The notes under the pieces: model-generated
What the model was told of the DNA's origin: nothing
The model's database searches: none
The model's input: the letters and a program-made list of their open reading frames with translations, nothing else
Source of the DNA: Aurantimonas sp. Leaf443
Lineage (GTDB): Bacteria > Pseudomonadota > Alphaproteobacteria > Rhizobiales > Rhizobiaceae
Reading direction: 5' to 3'
Assembly: GCF_001425575.1 (NCBI RefSeq)
Contig: NZ_LMRD01000007.1
Span: 372,001 to 436,000 of the forward strand
Length of the DNA: 64,000 nt
Translations under genes and position numbers: made by a program
Shown: in pieces, positions 38,980 through 49,821 of the stretch
Layout: every line of letters begins with the position of its first letter
Position numbering within the stretch: the stretch's first letter is position 1

Positions 38980-40293
38980 ATGCATTCGTTGAAGGTCCTG
39001 GCGGGGGCGGTGTCGCTTCTCGCCCTTTGCGGCGTGGCCCGCGCCGAGACGCTGACCATCGGCACGGTCAACAACAACGACATGATCCGCATGCAGGGTC
39101 TGACGTCGGAATTCACCAAGGCCCATCCGGACATCCAGGTGAACTGGGTGACGCTGGAGGAGAACATCCTGCGCCAGCGCGTGACGACGGACATCGCCAC
39201 CAAGGGCGGCCAGTTCGACATCATGACGATCGGGACCTACGAGGTGCCGATCTGGTCCAAGCAGCAGTGGCTCGCCCCGCTCGACAATCTGGGCGCCGAC
39301 TACGACGCCGACGACCTGCTGCCGCCGATCCGCGCCGCCCTGTCGACGGACGGCAAGCTCTACGCCGCGCCCTTCTATGCCGAGAGCGTCATGACGCTCT
39401 ACCGCACGGATCTGATGGAGAAGGCCGGGCTGACCATGCCCGAGAAGCCCACCTGGGACTTCATCGCCGAGGCGGCCGAGAAGATGACCGACAAGTCGGC
39501 GGGCGTCTACGGCATCTGCCTGCGCGGCAAGGCCGGCTGGGGCGAGAACATGGCCTTCCTCGGCAACATGGCCCGCGGGTTCGGCGCGAACTATTTCGAC
39601 GCCTCGTGGCAGCCGCAGTTCGAGAGCGAGGGCTGGAAGAAGGCCGTCACCCTCTATGTCGATCTCCTGACCAAATACGGGCCTCCGGGCGTGGCCTCCA
39701 ACGGCTTCAACGAGACGCTCTCGCTCTTCGGCCAGGGCAAGTGCGGCATGTGGATGGACGCCACCGTCGCCGCCTCCTTCGTGACCGACCCCAAGCAGAG
39801 CCAGGTCGCCGACAAGGTCGGCTTCGCCCCGGCGCCCTGCGGCACGCAGAACTGCCCCAACGAGGGCGCGAACTGGCTCTGGGCCTGGTCGCTCGCCATC
39901 CCGAGCTCGTCGCAGAAGAAGGAGGCCGCCGAGACCTTCATCGCCTGGGCGACCTCCAAGGCCTATGCCGAGCTCGTCGCCTCCAAGGAGGGCTGGGCGA
40001 ACGTGCCCCCGGGCACGCGCACCTCGCTCTACGAGAACCCGGACTATACCAAGGCCGCGCCCTTCGCCGCGCAGACGCTCGCCGCGATCAACAAGGCCGA
40101 TCCCTCGGCCGGTCCCGACAAGCCCTATGTCGGCCTGCAATTCGCCGCGATCCCGCAGTTCCAGGGCCTGGGCACGGCGGTCGGCCAGCAGATGTCGGCC
40201 GCGCTCTCGGGCGCCTCGACCGTCGACGCCGCGCTCGCCGCCGCCCAGTCGGCCGCCACGCGCGAGATGACCCGCGCCGGCTACATCAAGTAA
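38980..40293 (+). CDS. smoE: Sorbitol/mannitol ABC transporter substrate-binding protein
   Basis: A 437-residue periplasmic binding protein (family 1) with signal peptide MHSLKVLAGAVSLLALCGVARAE. The mature part begins TLTIGTVNNNDMIRMQGL, typical of the polyol-binding SmoE/MtlE group. ATG 38980 has GGGAGG about 5 bases upstream. It heads an operon with two permeases, an ATPase and two polyol dehydrogenases; a strong stem-loop after its stop may raise its mRNA level over the permeases. Confidence 0.92.
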   Translation: MHSLKVLAGAVSLLALCGVARAETLTIGTVNNNDMIRMQGLTSEFTKAHPDIQVNWVTLEENILRQRVTTDIATKGGQFDIMTIGTYEVPIWSKQQWLAPLDNLGADYDADDLLPPIRAALSTDGKLYAAPFYAESVMTLYRTDLMEKAGLTMPEKPTWDFIAEAAEKMTDKSAGVYGICLRGKAGWGENMAFLGNMARGFGANYFDASWQPQFESEGWKKAVTLYVDLLTKYGPPGVASNGFNETLSLFGQGKCGMWMDATVAASFVTDPKQSQVADKVGFAPAPCGTQNCPNEGANWLWAWSLAIPSSSQKKEAAETFIAWATSKAYAELVASKEGWANVPPGTRTSLYENPDYTKAAPFAAQTLAAINKADPSAGPDKPYVGLQFAAIPQFQGLGTAVGQQMSAALSGASTVDAALAAAQSAATREMTRAGYIK

Positions 40294-40304
40294 CGGCACC
40301 CTCC

Positions 40305-40339
40305 TCCCGCGCGGCGCCTCTGCGAGGCCTCGCGCGGGA
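40305..40339 (+). other. Strong stem-loop between smoE and smoF
   Basis: TCCCGCGCG (40305-40313) and GCCTC (40316-40320) pair with GAGGC (40324-40328) and CGCGCGGGA (40331-40339), interrupted only by a 2x2 internal loop. No T-tract follows. Stem-loops here in binding-protein operons commonly stabilise the upstream message or partly terminate, giving excess binding protein; that role is inferred. Confidence 0.6.
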
Positions 40340-40441
40340 CCCGACGGCCTCCCGACGCGAACGACGTTCCGCCCTTCGCCGCGCTCCACGCGCGCGCTGC
40401 CGGCGCGGCGTTCCTCACGCTCATCCCGACGGATCGGTCCC

Positions 40442-41314
40442 ATGGCGACGCTTCAAACCAAATCGGCGGCCCGCTTCATGATCGCCCCCACGGTCATCGC
40501 GCTCTTTGCGTGGATGATCGTGCCGCTGGTCATGACGCTCTACTTCTCGACGCTCGCCTACAGCCTGTTCGACCCGACGGCGACGCCCTTCGTCGGCCTC
40601 GAGAACTACACCTACTTTCTCGCCGATCCCGAGTTCCTGACGGCCCTGCGCAACACGCTCGTGCTCGTCCTCGGCGTGCTCGCCATCACCATCGTCGGCG
40701 GCGTCCTCGTGGCGCTTCTCCTCGACCAGGTCTTCTACGGAGTCGGCATCGTCCGGCTTCTGGTCATCTCGCCCTTCTTCGTCATGCCCACGGTCGCCGC
40801 GCTCGTGTGGAAGAACATGATGATGAACCCGGTCTACGGCGTCATCGGCCAGTTCCTCAACGCCGTCGGCATCGGCTCGATCGACTGGCTCTCCGAATAT
40901 CCGCTCTTCTCGGTCATCGTCATCGTCGCCTGGCAGTGGCTGCCCTTCTCCGCCCTCATCCTCCTCACCGCGCTCCAGTCCCTGTCAGAGGACCAGAAGG
41001 AGGCGGCCGGCATGGACGGGGCGGGACCGCTCTCGATCTTCTGGTACATCACGCTGCCGCACATGAGCCGCGCGATCACCGTCGTGATCCTCATCCAGAC
41101 GATCTTCCTCCTCTCCGTCTTCGCCGAGATCCTGGTGACGACGAACGGCGGACCGGGCTCGGCGACGACCAACATCACCTATCTCGTCTATCGCCTCGCG
41201 ATCCTGAACTCCGACATCGGCGCGGCCTCCGCCGGCGGCATCGTCGCCGTGATCATCGCCAACATCGTCGCCTTCTTCCTCGTGCGCCTCATCGGCAAGA
41301 ACCTGGAGGCCTGA
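40442..41314 (+). CDS. smoF: Polyol ABC transporter permease
   Basis: A 290-residue MalF-type permease with six membrane segments and the EAA loop EDQKEAAGMDGAGPLSIFWYITLP. The N-terminus MATLQTKSAARFMIAPTVI is typical of polyol permeases. It pairs with the next gene, 3 bases downstream, and is served by smoE and smoK. Confidence 0.92.
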   Translation: MATLQTKSAARFMIAPTVIALFAWMIVPLVMTLYFSTLAYSLFDPTATPFVGLENYTYFLADPEFLTALRNTLVLVLGVLAITIVGGVLVALLLDQVFYGVGIVRLLVISPFFVMPTVAALVWKNMMMNPVYGVIGQFLNAVGIGSIDWLSEYPLFSVIVIVAWQWLPFSALILLTALQSLSEDQKEAAGMDGAGPLSIFWYITLPHMSRAITVVILIQTIFLLSVFAEILVTTNGGPGSATTNITYLVYRLAILNSDIGAASAGGIVAVIIANIVAFFLVRLIGKNLEA

Positions 41315-41317
41315 CCC

Positions 41318-42148
41318 ATGGCCCGTCGCGTCTCCAACGGCCGCAAGATCGGCATGACCGTCCTCGCCTGGGCGGTCGGCCTCCTGATCTTCTTCCCGAT
41401 CCTGTGGACCATCGTCACCTCGTTCAAGTCCGAGCTCGACGCGATCTCCATCCCGCCGAAATTCGTCTTCTTCGACTGGACGACCGAGAACTACACGGCG
41501 ATCCAGGAGCAGCGGAACTACTTCTCGTTCCTGTGGAATTCGGTGATCCTGTCGCTCGGCTCCACCCTGCTCGGCCTGATCTTCGCCATCCCCGCCGCCT
41601 GGGCCATGGCCTTCTCGCCGACCAGGCGCACCAAGGACGTGCTCCTGTGGATGCTCTCGACCAAGATGATGCCCGCCGTCGGCGCGCTGATCCCGGTCTA
41701 TCTCCTCTTCGTGCGCTTCGGCCTTCTCGACTCGCGCATCGGCATGATCGTCATCCTCTTCCTCATCAACCTGCCGATCGTGGTGTGGATGCTCTATACC
41801 TACTTCAAGGAGATCCCCGTCGACATCCTGGAGGCGGCCCGCATGGACGGGGCCTCGCTCGCCAAGGAGATCACGCAGGTCCTGGCGCCGATGGCGATCC
41901 CCGGCATCGCCTCCACCGTCCTCCTCAACGTCATACTGGCCTGGAACGAGGCCTTCTGGACGCTGAACCTGACGACGACGAACGCCGCGCCGCTGACGGC
42001 CTTCATCGCCTCCTTCTCCAGCCCCCAGGGCAATTTCTACGCCAAGCTCTCCGCCGCCTCGACGCTCGCGATCGCCCCGATCCTCATCATCGGCTGGTTC
42101 TCCCAGAAGCAGCTCGTGCGCGGTCTCACCTTCGGAGCCGTCAAGTGA
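41318..42148 (+). CDS. smoG: Polyol ABC transporter permease
   Basis: The partner MalG-type permease, 276 residues, six membrane segments, EAA loop [20 protein letters not shown], ending [14 protein letters not shown] as in SmoG/MtlG proteins. It begins directly after smoF and is followed by the ATPase gene 31 bases later. Confidence 0.92.
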   Translation: MARRVSNGRKIGMTVLAWAVGLLIFFPILWTIVTSFKSELDAISIPPKFVFFDWTTENYTAIQEQRNYFSFLWNSVILSLGSTLLGLIFAIPAAWAMAFSPTRRTKDVLLWMLSTKMMPAVGALIPVYLLFVRFGLLDSRIGMIVILFLINLPIVVWMLYTYFKEIPVDILEAARMDGASLAKEITQVLAPMAIPGIASTVLLNVILAWNEAFWTLNLTTTNAAPLTAFIASFSSPQGNFYAKLSAASTLAIAPILIIGWFSQKQLVRGLTFGAVK

Positions 42149-42179
42149 GCCTTTCCCCCGTCAAGTCCGGAGTGCCGGC

Positions 42180-43948
<1,769 letters not shown>

Positions 43949-44116
43949 CGGCGAACCGGAGCCCGGCGCTTTGCCGCCATAGCCCCGGGCGTCATCGCCG
44001 CCGACGAGAGGCACCGCCCGCCGCATGGCCGGGCGCGCCTTGAGACCCCCGAAGGCCGGCGCTTGCTCCGAGCGCCGACCGCCCCCCGACCAGACCCAGA
44101 GACGGGAATTCCGACC

Positions 44117-45583
44117 ATGAGCGTCACCCTTTCCTCCGCGACCCTGCCGGCGGTGGCGCGAACCGTCGCCGTGCCGAGCTACGACCGCGCCGCCCTGACC
44201 GCCGGCATCCTGCATTTCGGCGTCGGCAACTTCCACCGCGCGCATCAGGGCGTCTATCTCGACGCGCTGTTCGAGACCGGCAAGGGCCACGATTTCGCGA
44301 TCGTCGGGGCGGGCGTCCTGCCCTTGGAGACGGCGATGCGCGACAAGCTCGCCGCGCAGGATTTCCTCACCACCGTCGTCGAACAGGACAGCGACCGCAG
44401 CGCGGCGCGCGTCACCGGACCAATGATCGAGTTCCTGCCGATCGGCGACGCCGCCGCCATCGTCGCGCGGCTTGCCGATCCCGCCATCCGCATCGTCTCG
44501 CTGACGATCACCGAGGGCGGCTATTTCGTCGATTCGACCGGCCATTTCGACCCGGCCCACCCCGCCATCGCCGCCGACGGCGCCCATCCCGAGGCGCCCA
44601 AGACCGTCTTCGGCCTGATCGTCGCCGGCCTCAAGGCGCGCCGCGCCCGGGGCGTCGCGCCCTTCACCGTCATGTCCTGCGACAACATCCCCCACAACGG
44701 CGCCGTGACGCTCGACGCCGTCGCCGGCACGGCCGAACTCTCCGATCCCGAGCTCGCCGCCTTCATCCGCGGACAGGTCGCCTTCCCGAACTCGATGGTG
44801 GACCGCATCACGCCGGCCACCAGCGCGCGCGAGATCGAGCATCTGGAGGCGACGTTCGGCATCGCCGACCAGTGGCCGGTCTATTGCGAGGAGTTCAAGC
44901 AATGGGTGATGGAGGACCGCTTCCCGACCGGGCGCCCGGCGCTGGAGGAGGTCGGCGTCACCTTCGTCGAGGACGTGGCGCCCTACGAGCTGATGAAGAT
45001 CCGCATCCTCAACGGCGGCCATGCGGCGATCGCCTATCCCGGCGTCCTCCTCGACATCCGCTTCGTGCACGAGGTGATGGAACATCCGCTCATCCGCGCC
45101 TTCCTCGCCAAGCTGACGCGCGAGGAGATCATCCCCGTCGTGCCGCCTGTGCCCGACACCTCGCTCGAAGACTATGCCCGGCTCATCGAGCACCGCTTCT
45201 CCAACCCCAAGATCGGCGACACGGCCGCGCGCCTCGCGCTCGACGGCTCGAACCGCCAGCCCAAATTCATCGTGCCGACGATCCGCGACCGGCTGGCGGC
45301 GGGAAAGGGGATCGACGGGCTCGCCCTCGTCTCCGCCCTCTGGTGCCGGGCGCTCGGCGGCCCCTCCGAAAGCGGGCGCGAGATGCCGCTGGTCGACCCC
45401 AATCTCGACCGCATCCGGACGGCGGCCGAGGCCGCGCGGACCGACCCGTCCGCCTTCCTCGCGCTGAAGGACGTCTACGGGGATCTGGCCGCGGACGAGA
45501 CCTTCGCGACGGCCTTCGCCACCCAGCTCCGCTCGCTCTGGGAGAAGGGCGTGGAGGCGACGCTGCGCGACTATCTGGCGTGA
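44117..45583 (+). CDS. mtlK: Mannitol 2-dehydrogenase (long-chain polyol dehydrogenase)
   Basis: The 488-residue protein belongs to the long-chain mannitol dehydrogenase family, converting mannitol to fructose or arabitol to xylulose with NAD+. Motifs: HFGVGNFHRAHQGVYLD at the dinucleotide fold and KIRILNGGHAAIAY with the catalytic Lys, Asn and His. The start used is ATG 44117 (MSVTLSSATLP). It is the sixth gene of the polyol operon and its fructose/xylulose products would feed the kinase downstream or central metabolism. Confidence 0.92.
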   Translation: MSVTLSSATLPAVARTVAVPSYDRAALTAGILHFGVGNFHRAHQGVYLDALFETGKGHDFAIVGAGVLPLETAMRDKLAAQDFLTTVVEQDSDRSAARVTGPMIEFLPIGDAAAIVARLADPAIRIVSLTITEGGYFVDSTGHFDPAHPAIAADGAHPEAPKTVFGLIVAGLKARRARGVAPFTVMSCDNIPHNGAVTLDAVAGTAELSDPELAAFIRGQVAFPNSMVDRITPATSAREIEHLEATFGIADQWPVYCEEFKQWVMEDRFPTGRPALEEVGVTFVEDVAPYELMKIRILNGGHAAIAYPGVLLDIRFVHEVMEHPLIRAFLAKLTREEIIPVVPPVPDTSLEDYARLIEHRFSNPKIGDTAARLALDGSNRQPKFIVPTIRDRLAAGKGIDGLALVSALWCRALGGPSESGREMPLVDPNLDRIRTAAEAARTDPSAFLALKDVYGDLAADETFATAFATQLRSLWEKGVEATLRDYLA

Positions 45584-45659
45584 GGGGAGCGGCCTGAACG
45601 CGCTTCCGCTGCGCGGCGCGATGCTCTAGTGCCTTGGCCCGGGAGAACCGGGAGGGAGC

Positions 45660-47306
45660 ATGGCAGCCCTGTATGTCGGCGTCGATGTCGGGACCGCCAG
45701 CGCGCGCGCGGGCGTCTTCGACGGCACCGGGGACTTGCGCGGCTCGGCCCGCCGCCCGATCCGCATCTGGCAGGAGGACGGGTTCTTCGCCGAACAGTCC
45801 TCCGCCGACATCTGGCAGGCGGTGGTGGCCTGCGTGCGCGAGGCGCTTCGCTTCGCCGGCGCCCGGCCGCAGGACGTGCGGGGCATCGGCTTCGACGCGA
45901 CCTGCTCGCTCGTCGTCCTCGACGGGCACGGTCGCCCCCTTCCCGTCGGCCCCTCCGACGATCCCGCCCGCGACATCGTGATGTGGATGGACCACCGCGC
46001 CATTCCCCAGGCCGACCGGATCACCGCGACGGGCCATCCGGTGCTGCGCTATGTCGGCGGCGTCATCTCGCCGGAAATGCAGACGCCGAAGCTTCTCTGG
46101 CTGAAGGAGAACCGGCCCGAGACCTTCGCCGCGGCCGGGCATTTCTTCGATCTCTCCGACTATCTCACCTGGCGCGCCACGGGGAGCGAGGCCCGTTCTG
46201 TCTGCACACTCACCTGCAAATGGACCTATCTCGCCCACCAGTCCCGCTGGGACGAGGACTTCTTCCGCAGGATCGGCCTCGAAACGCTGGCGGACGAGGG
46301 CTTCGCGCGCATGGGCACGACGGTCGCCGAGATCGGCGCGCCGCTCGCAAACGGGCTGACGCGGGAGGCCGCCGACGCCTTCGGCCTCTCGCCTGGCACG
46401 CCGGTCGGCGCCTCGCTGATCGACGCCCATGCGGGTGCCGCCGGGACGCTCGGCGGGCGCCGGGCGGAGGGCACGACCGCCGATCCGAAGAGCGAGCTCG
46501 CCCTCATCATGGGCACCTCGTCCTGCGTCATGGCCGTCACCCGCGAGCCCGTCTTCGTGCCGGGGGTCTGGGGCCCCTACGACCGCGCGCTCCTGCCGGG
46601 CTGCTGGCTCCTGGAAGGCGGCCAGTCCGCCTATGGCGCCGCGCTGGACCATCTCGTGGCGATGCATCCCGCCTTCCCGGCCGCACGCGAGGCGGCGGCC
46701 GGCGCCGGGCTTTCGGTCCTCGATCTCCTGGAGCAGCGCGCGCTGGCGCTCGCCGGATCGCCGGAGGCCGCAGCCCGGCTCGCATCCTCGATCCATATCG
46801 TGCCCGAGTTCCTCGGCAACCGGTCGCCAGACGCCGATCCGCACGCGACGGCGATCCTCTGCGGCCTGTCCCTCGAGACGACGCCCGAGAGCCTGACGCG
46901 GCTCTTCGTGGCGAGCCTGTGCGCGCTGAGCTACGGCACGCGCCAGATCGTCGAGACCTTCCGCGAGAAGGGCATCGATCCCGGCACGATCGTCGTCTCC
47001 GGCGGCGCGTCCCGCTCGCGCCTCCTGCGGCGCATCCTCAGCGATGCGACAGGCCTGACGGTCGCGCTGCCGCGCACCGCGGAGCCCGTGCTCCTTGGCA
47101 GCGCCATGCTCGGCGCCGTCGCCTGCGGCGACCGCTCGGACCTCTCGGCGGCGGCCGCGTCCATGGCGCGCATCGAAAGCGAGCTGGAGCCCGGCGACGA
47201 GGCGATCCGCGCCTTCCACGCGCGCAAATACGCGGTCTTCCTGGATCTCCAGGCGAGCGAGCGGCGGGTGCGGGCGATGATGCGCGAGACGGGCGCCGGC
47301 CGCTGA
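45660..47306 (+). CDS. FGGY-family pentulose kinase
   Basis: A 548-residue sugar kinase with the actin-like fold: VGVDVGTASARAGVFD (phosphate 1), GFDATCSLVVLD, MWMDHRA, LIDAHAGAAGTLGG and VSGGASRSRLL (adenosine motif). The pattern fits the FGGY pentulose kinase subgroup (D-ribulose-type) more than classical xylulokinase. GGAGGGAG precedes ATG 45660. It completes the polyol operon by phosphorylating a ketose made by the dehydrogenases; the exact substrate is inferred. Confidence 0.85.
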   Translation: MAALYVGVDVGTASARAGVFDGTGDLRGSARRPIRIWQEDGFFAEQSSADIWQAVVACVREALRFAGARPQDVRGIGFDATCSLVVLDGHGRPLPVGPSDDPARDIVMWMDHRAIPQADRITATGHPVLRYVGGVISPEMQTPKLLWLKENRPETFAAAGHFFDLSDYLTWRATGSEARSVCTLTCKWTYLAHQSRWDEDFFRRIGLETLADEGFARMGTTVAEIGAPLANGLTREAADAFGLSPGTPVGASLIDAHAGAAGTLGGRRAEGTTADPKSELALIMGTSSCVMAVTREPVFVPGVWGPYDRALLPGCWLLEGGQSAYGAALDHLVAMHPAFPAAREAAAGAGLSVLDLLEQRALALAGSPEAAARLASSIHIVPEFLGNRSPDADPHATAILCGLSLETTPESLTRLFVASLCALSYGTRQIVETFREKGIDPGTIVVSGGASRSRLLRRILSDATGLTVALPRTAEPVLLGSAMLGAVACGDRSDLSAAAASMARIESELEPGDEAIRAFHARKYAVFLDLQASERRVRAMMRETGAGR

Positions 47307-47325
47307 GGCCCGGCGCCGGCCGGCG

Positions 47326-47886
47326 CTACTCGTCGGGCCGGGCGACGGGTTCGGCGACGACGAGCGGCAGGCCGGCCTCCGCCCAGCCGTCGGTGCCGTC
47401 CGGATACCAGTGGACGGCGCCGTAGCCCGCCTCCACCGCCCGCCGGGCGGCGTTCCAGCTCATCCAGCAGTCGCGCTGGCAGTAGAGGACGAGCGGAGCG
47501 GCCTTGTCGCCGCGGGTCGCGGCTTCCAGCCCCTTCATCAGATAGTCGCGCATCACCGGCGCCAGCGCGCCGTAGCCGGTGTCGACGAGCCATATCGAGC
47601 CTGGAATGTCGCGCCGCTCCTTCGGATGCCAGAGCGTGCCGGCGGGAAGGCCCTTCGGCTTGGGCGCGCGCGGCATGACGTCGACGAAGGCGACGCCCTT
47701 CTCGTGCAGCGCCTTCGCCGCCGCCGTGTCGACCACGGTCGCGCCCTTCAGCGTCGCCGGCGTCGGCGCGCGGTAGTCGTCCATGCGGTAGTCGGCAGGT
47801 TCCGGAACCGTCGCCGCGACTTGCGCGAACGCCGCCGGCATCGCCGCCGCAAGGACGAGAAGCACGAGCGCGAGACGGTGCAGCAT
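47326..47886 (-). CDS. PQQ-dependent catabolism-associated CXXCW-type rhodanese-like protein
   Basis: A 186-residue exported protein with a signal peptide (cleavage near AFAQV) and a rhodanese-like domain. The family motif is LYCQRDCWMSWNAARRA with C136, C140 and W141. It belongs to the secreted proteins found with PQQ-dependent alcohol oxidation genes; possible roles are thiol or sulphur handling in the periplasm. It ends next to the pentulose kinase gene and lies downstream of xoxJ on the same strand. Confidence 0.88.
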   Translation of the reverse strand: MLHRLALVLLVLAAAMPAAFAQVAATVPEPADYRMDDYRAPTPATLKGATVVDTAAAKALHEKGVAFVDVMPRAPKPKGLPAGTLWHPKERRDIPGSIWLVDTGYGALAPVMRDYLMKGLEAATRGDKAAPLVLYCQRDCWMSWNAARRAVEAGYGAVHWYPDGTDGWAEAGLPLVVAEPVARPDE

Positions 47887-47943
47887 GAGAGGCCTTCCCT
47901 TCGTGGCGAGGGGCCCGATGCGCCACGCGCCGGGCCCGACGCG

Positions 47944-48846
47944 TCAGCCCTTCGGCGTCGGGGCGCCCGCGCCGGCATCGGGCGTCGCGGCGCCGGCCTT
48001 GGAGACGATCGGGCGGTTCTGCTCGTCGAGCAGCGGCACGCCGTAGGAGAGGAGGATCTCGTCGATCGCGCCCTGGTTCTCCTGGATCACGCGGTTGAGC
48101 GTGCGCTTCCATTCCTGGTCGGCGACCCGCACGCCCATGGTGATGCGGTAGGTCGTAGCCGGCCCGCGGCCTTCATGCGTCAGCGGCACGACCGTGTAGT
48201 CCTTGCCGGAGACCTTGGCGTAATAGCCCGCGAGCGGCCCCCAGAGCAGCGCCGCGTCGATCTCGCCCTTGCCGAGATCGTCGATCATCGCCTTGGCGGA
48301 GTTCTCGTAGCGCGTGTCGACCATCAGCTGGTAGGCCTTGGCCTTGCTCATCAGACCGGCCTTGGCGAGGAAGGTCGCCGGCGGCGTGCCCGCCACCACG
48401 CCGACGCGCTTGCCCTTGAGGCGCGGGTCGGCGATCGTGTCGATTCCGTCGAGATCGCCGCCCTTCGGCACGACCAGCGCATAGGCCGTGCGGTAGTAGG
48501 CGTTGGTGTTCTGGACGAGTTCGTCGCCCTGCGGATAGCTGATGATGACGTCGCAGACATTGGCGCCGAGCGTCATGCGCACGAAGCCGGTGACCTGCGG
48601 AAAATAGGAGTAGGAGACGGCGGTGCGGCCGAGCTTGCCGGCGAGGAAGCGCGCGACGGCCTGCTCGAACCCCTCCTCCTTCTCGTTGGAGAAGGGCATG
48701 TTGTTGGGGTCGGCGCAGACGCGCAGCGTGTCGGGATCGACGAGCTCGATCTCGCCGCCGAACTCGCGGTCCTGGGCGAAGGCGGGCGACACCGCGAGCG
48801 CCGAGAGGCTCGCGATGCCGAAGGCCAGTGCCGTGAGGGCGCGCAT
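47944..48846 (-). CDS. xoxJ: XoxJ/MoxJ-like periplasmic binding protein
   Basis: A 300-residue periplasmic protein of the extracellular solute-binding family 3 fold, with signal peptide MRALTALAFGIASLSALAVS. Motifs LRVCADPNNMPFSNEKEEGFE and VCDVIISYPQGDE mark the quinoprotein-dehydrogenase-associated group. XoxJ is thought to assist activation or maturation of XoxF. The start is 2 bases after the xoxG stop. The C-terminus is Ala/Pro-rich. Confidence 0.92.
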   Translation of the reverse strand: MRALTALAFGIASLSALAVSPAFAQDREFGGEIELVDPDTLRVCADPNNMPFSNEKEEGFEQAVARFLAGKLGRTAVSYSYFPQVTGFVRMTLGANVCDVIISYPQGDELVQNTNAYYRTAYALVVPKGGDLDGIDTIADPRLKGKRVGVVAGTPPATFLAKAGLMSKAKAYQLMVDTRYENSAKAMIDDLGKGEIDAALLWGPLAGYYAKVSGKDYTVVPLTHEGRGPATTYRITMGVRVADQEWKRTLNRVIQENQGAIDEILLSYGVPLLDEQNRPIVSKAGAATPDAGAGAPTPKG

Positions 48847-48848
48847 CC

Positions 48849-49622
48849 CTAGAAGCCCAGGCAGTCGTACTCGGCCTTCTGGGCGGCCTCGTCCTTGGCG
48901 TGGGGCTTGGGCTCGCCGCGCTGGACGACGCCGTCCGTGCGGCCCTTGAGATAGATGTAGATCGCGTCGAGCGAGCACATCACGTTCGGATCCTCGCCCC
49001 AGGCCGGCATGATCGAGTTGCCGGAGGAGTTCCACTTGTTCTGCTGGCCGGAGACGATGATGCCGGCGAAGTCGAAATAGCTGAGATTCTGCAGCGACTC
49101 GGTGAGGTTCGGCGCGAAGGACGAGCCCATGCCGTCCGGTCCGTGGCACTGCATGCAGTTGGCCATGTATTTCTTGTAGCCGCGCCAGGAATACCAGTCG
49201 AACTGGCCGTCGGCCGAGACGCTGTAGGTCGGGTTGCCGGCCGAATCGACGAACTTGCCCTGCTCGCCGGGCGTCGGCGCGTTGCCGGACGTGGCGGTGT
49301 CCTTCGAGGGATGGGCGTCGACCTTCATCTTGGCGTCGCTCGCCATCTGCGCGCCGCCGGCGGCCGGTGCAGGGGCGGCGGCGGGCGCGGCGGCCTGGGC
49401 GTCGGCCGGAGCGGCCGAGGATGCGGCGGGAGCAGGCGCGGGCGCCGCCGGGGCGGCGGGCGCTGCGGGCGCCGCCTGGGCCGTCTGGCTCGCGGCCGGC
49501 GCCGCCGCCGCGGGCGCGCTCTGGCCGGCGGGGACCACCGTGGTGCCGGCAGCCTGCGCCAGGGCGAGTGATGTCGTGCCGAGGAGGACGGCCCCGATTA
49601 CCGCCGTGAACTTCATCGTCAT
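48849..49622 (-). CDS. xoxG: Cytochrome c, methanol metabolism-related (XoxG)
   Basis: A 257-residue periplasmic cytochrome c, the expected electron acceptor of XoxF. After the signal peptide there is an Ala/Pro-rich segment (about residues 35-92). The haem domain has CMQCH (156-160), likely axial M205 (SIMPAWG), and two extra cysteines C216 and C254 that probably form a disulphide. This four-cysteine arrangement defines the methanol-related family. ATG 49622 has AGAGG at 49629-49633; a second ATG lies two codons in. It is separated from xoxF by two strong hairpins. Confidence 0.92.
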   Translation of the reverse strand: MTMKFTAVIGAVLLGTTSLALAQAAGTTVVPAGQSAPAAAAPAASQTAQAAPAAPAAPAAPAPAPAASSAAPADAQAAAPAAAPAPAAGGAQMASDAKMKVDAHPSKDTATSGNAPTPGEQGKFVDSAGNPTYSVSADGQFDWYSWRGYKKYMANCMQCHGPDGMGSSFAPNLTESLQNLSYFDFAGIIVSGQQNKWNSSGNSIMPAWGEDPNVMCSLDAIYIYLKGRTDGVVQRGEPKPHAKDEAAQKAEYDCLGF

Positions 49623-49727
49623 CAGAACCTCTTGAAACAACGCGCGGGTGCCATCGGCATCCCGAAGCTTCGACAATGCGCCGGCCAGGCCTCGGCCCGG
49701 TCCGGCACCTCCCCTCCCAAGCGGAGA

Positions 49728-49758
49728 CCGGCACCGGGCCTTGACGGGCCGGTGCCGG
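49728..49758 (-). other. Hairpin 2 between xoxF and xoxG
   Basis: CCGGCACCGG (49728-49737) is a perfect 10-base complement of CCGGTGCCGG (49749-49758), enclosing an 11-base loop. It lies between the xoxF-proximal hairpin and the xoxG start. No T-tract is present on the minus strand, so processing or attenuation is more likely than full termination. Confidence 0.6.
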
Positions 49759-49777
49759 GCCATTGTCGCTGCGAGCG

Positions 49778-49808
49778 GATGCTCCCGGGGCCGGACCCCG
49801 GGAGCATC
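49778..49808 (-). other. Hairpin 1 just after xoxF
   Basis: GATGCTCCCGGGG (49778-49790) pairs perfectly over 13 bases with CCCCGGGAGCATC (49796-49808) around a five-base loop. It starts 13 bases past the xoxF stop. No T-run follows on the minus strand. It may stabilise the xoxF message or lower read-through into xoxG. Confidence 0.7.
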
Positions 49809-49821
49809 GATGACGTCCGGC

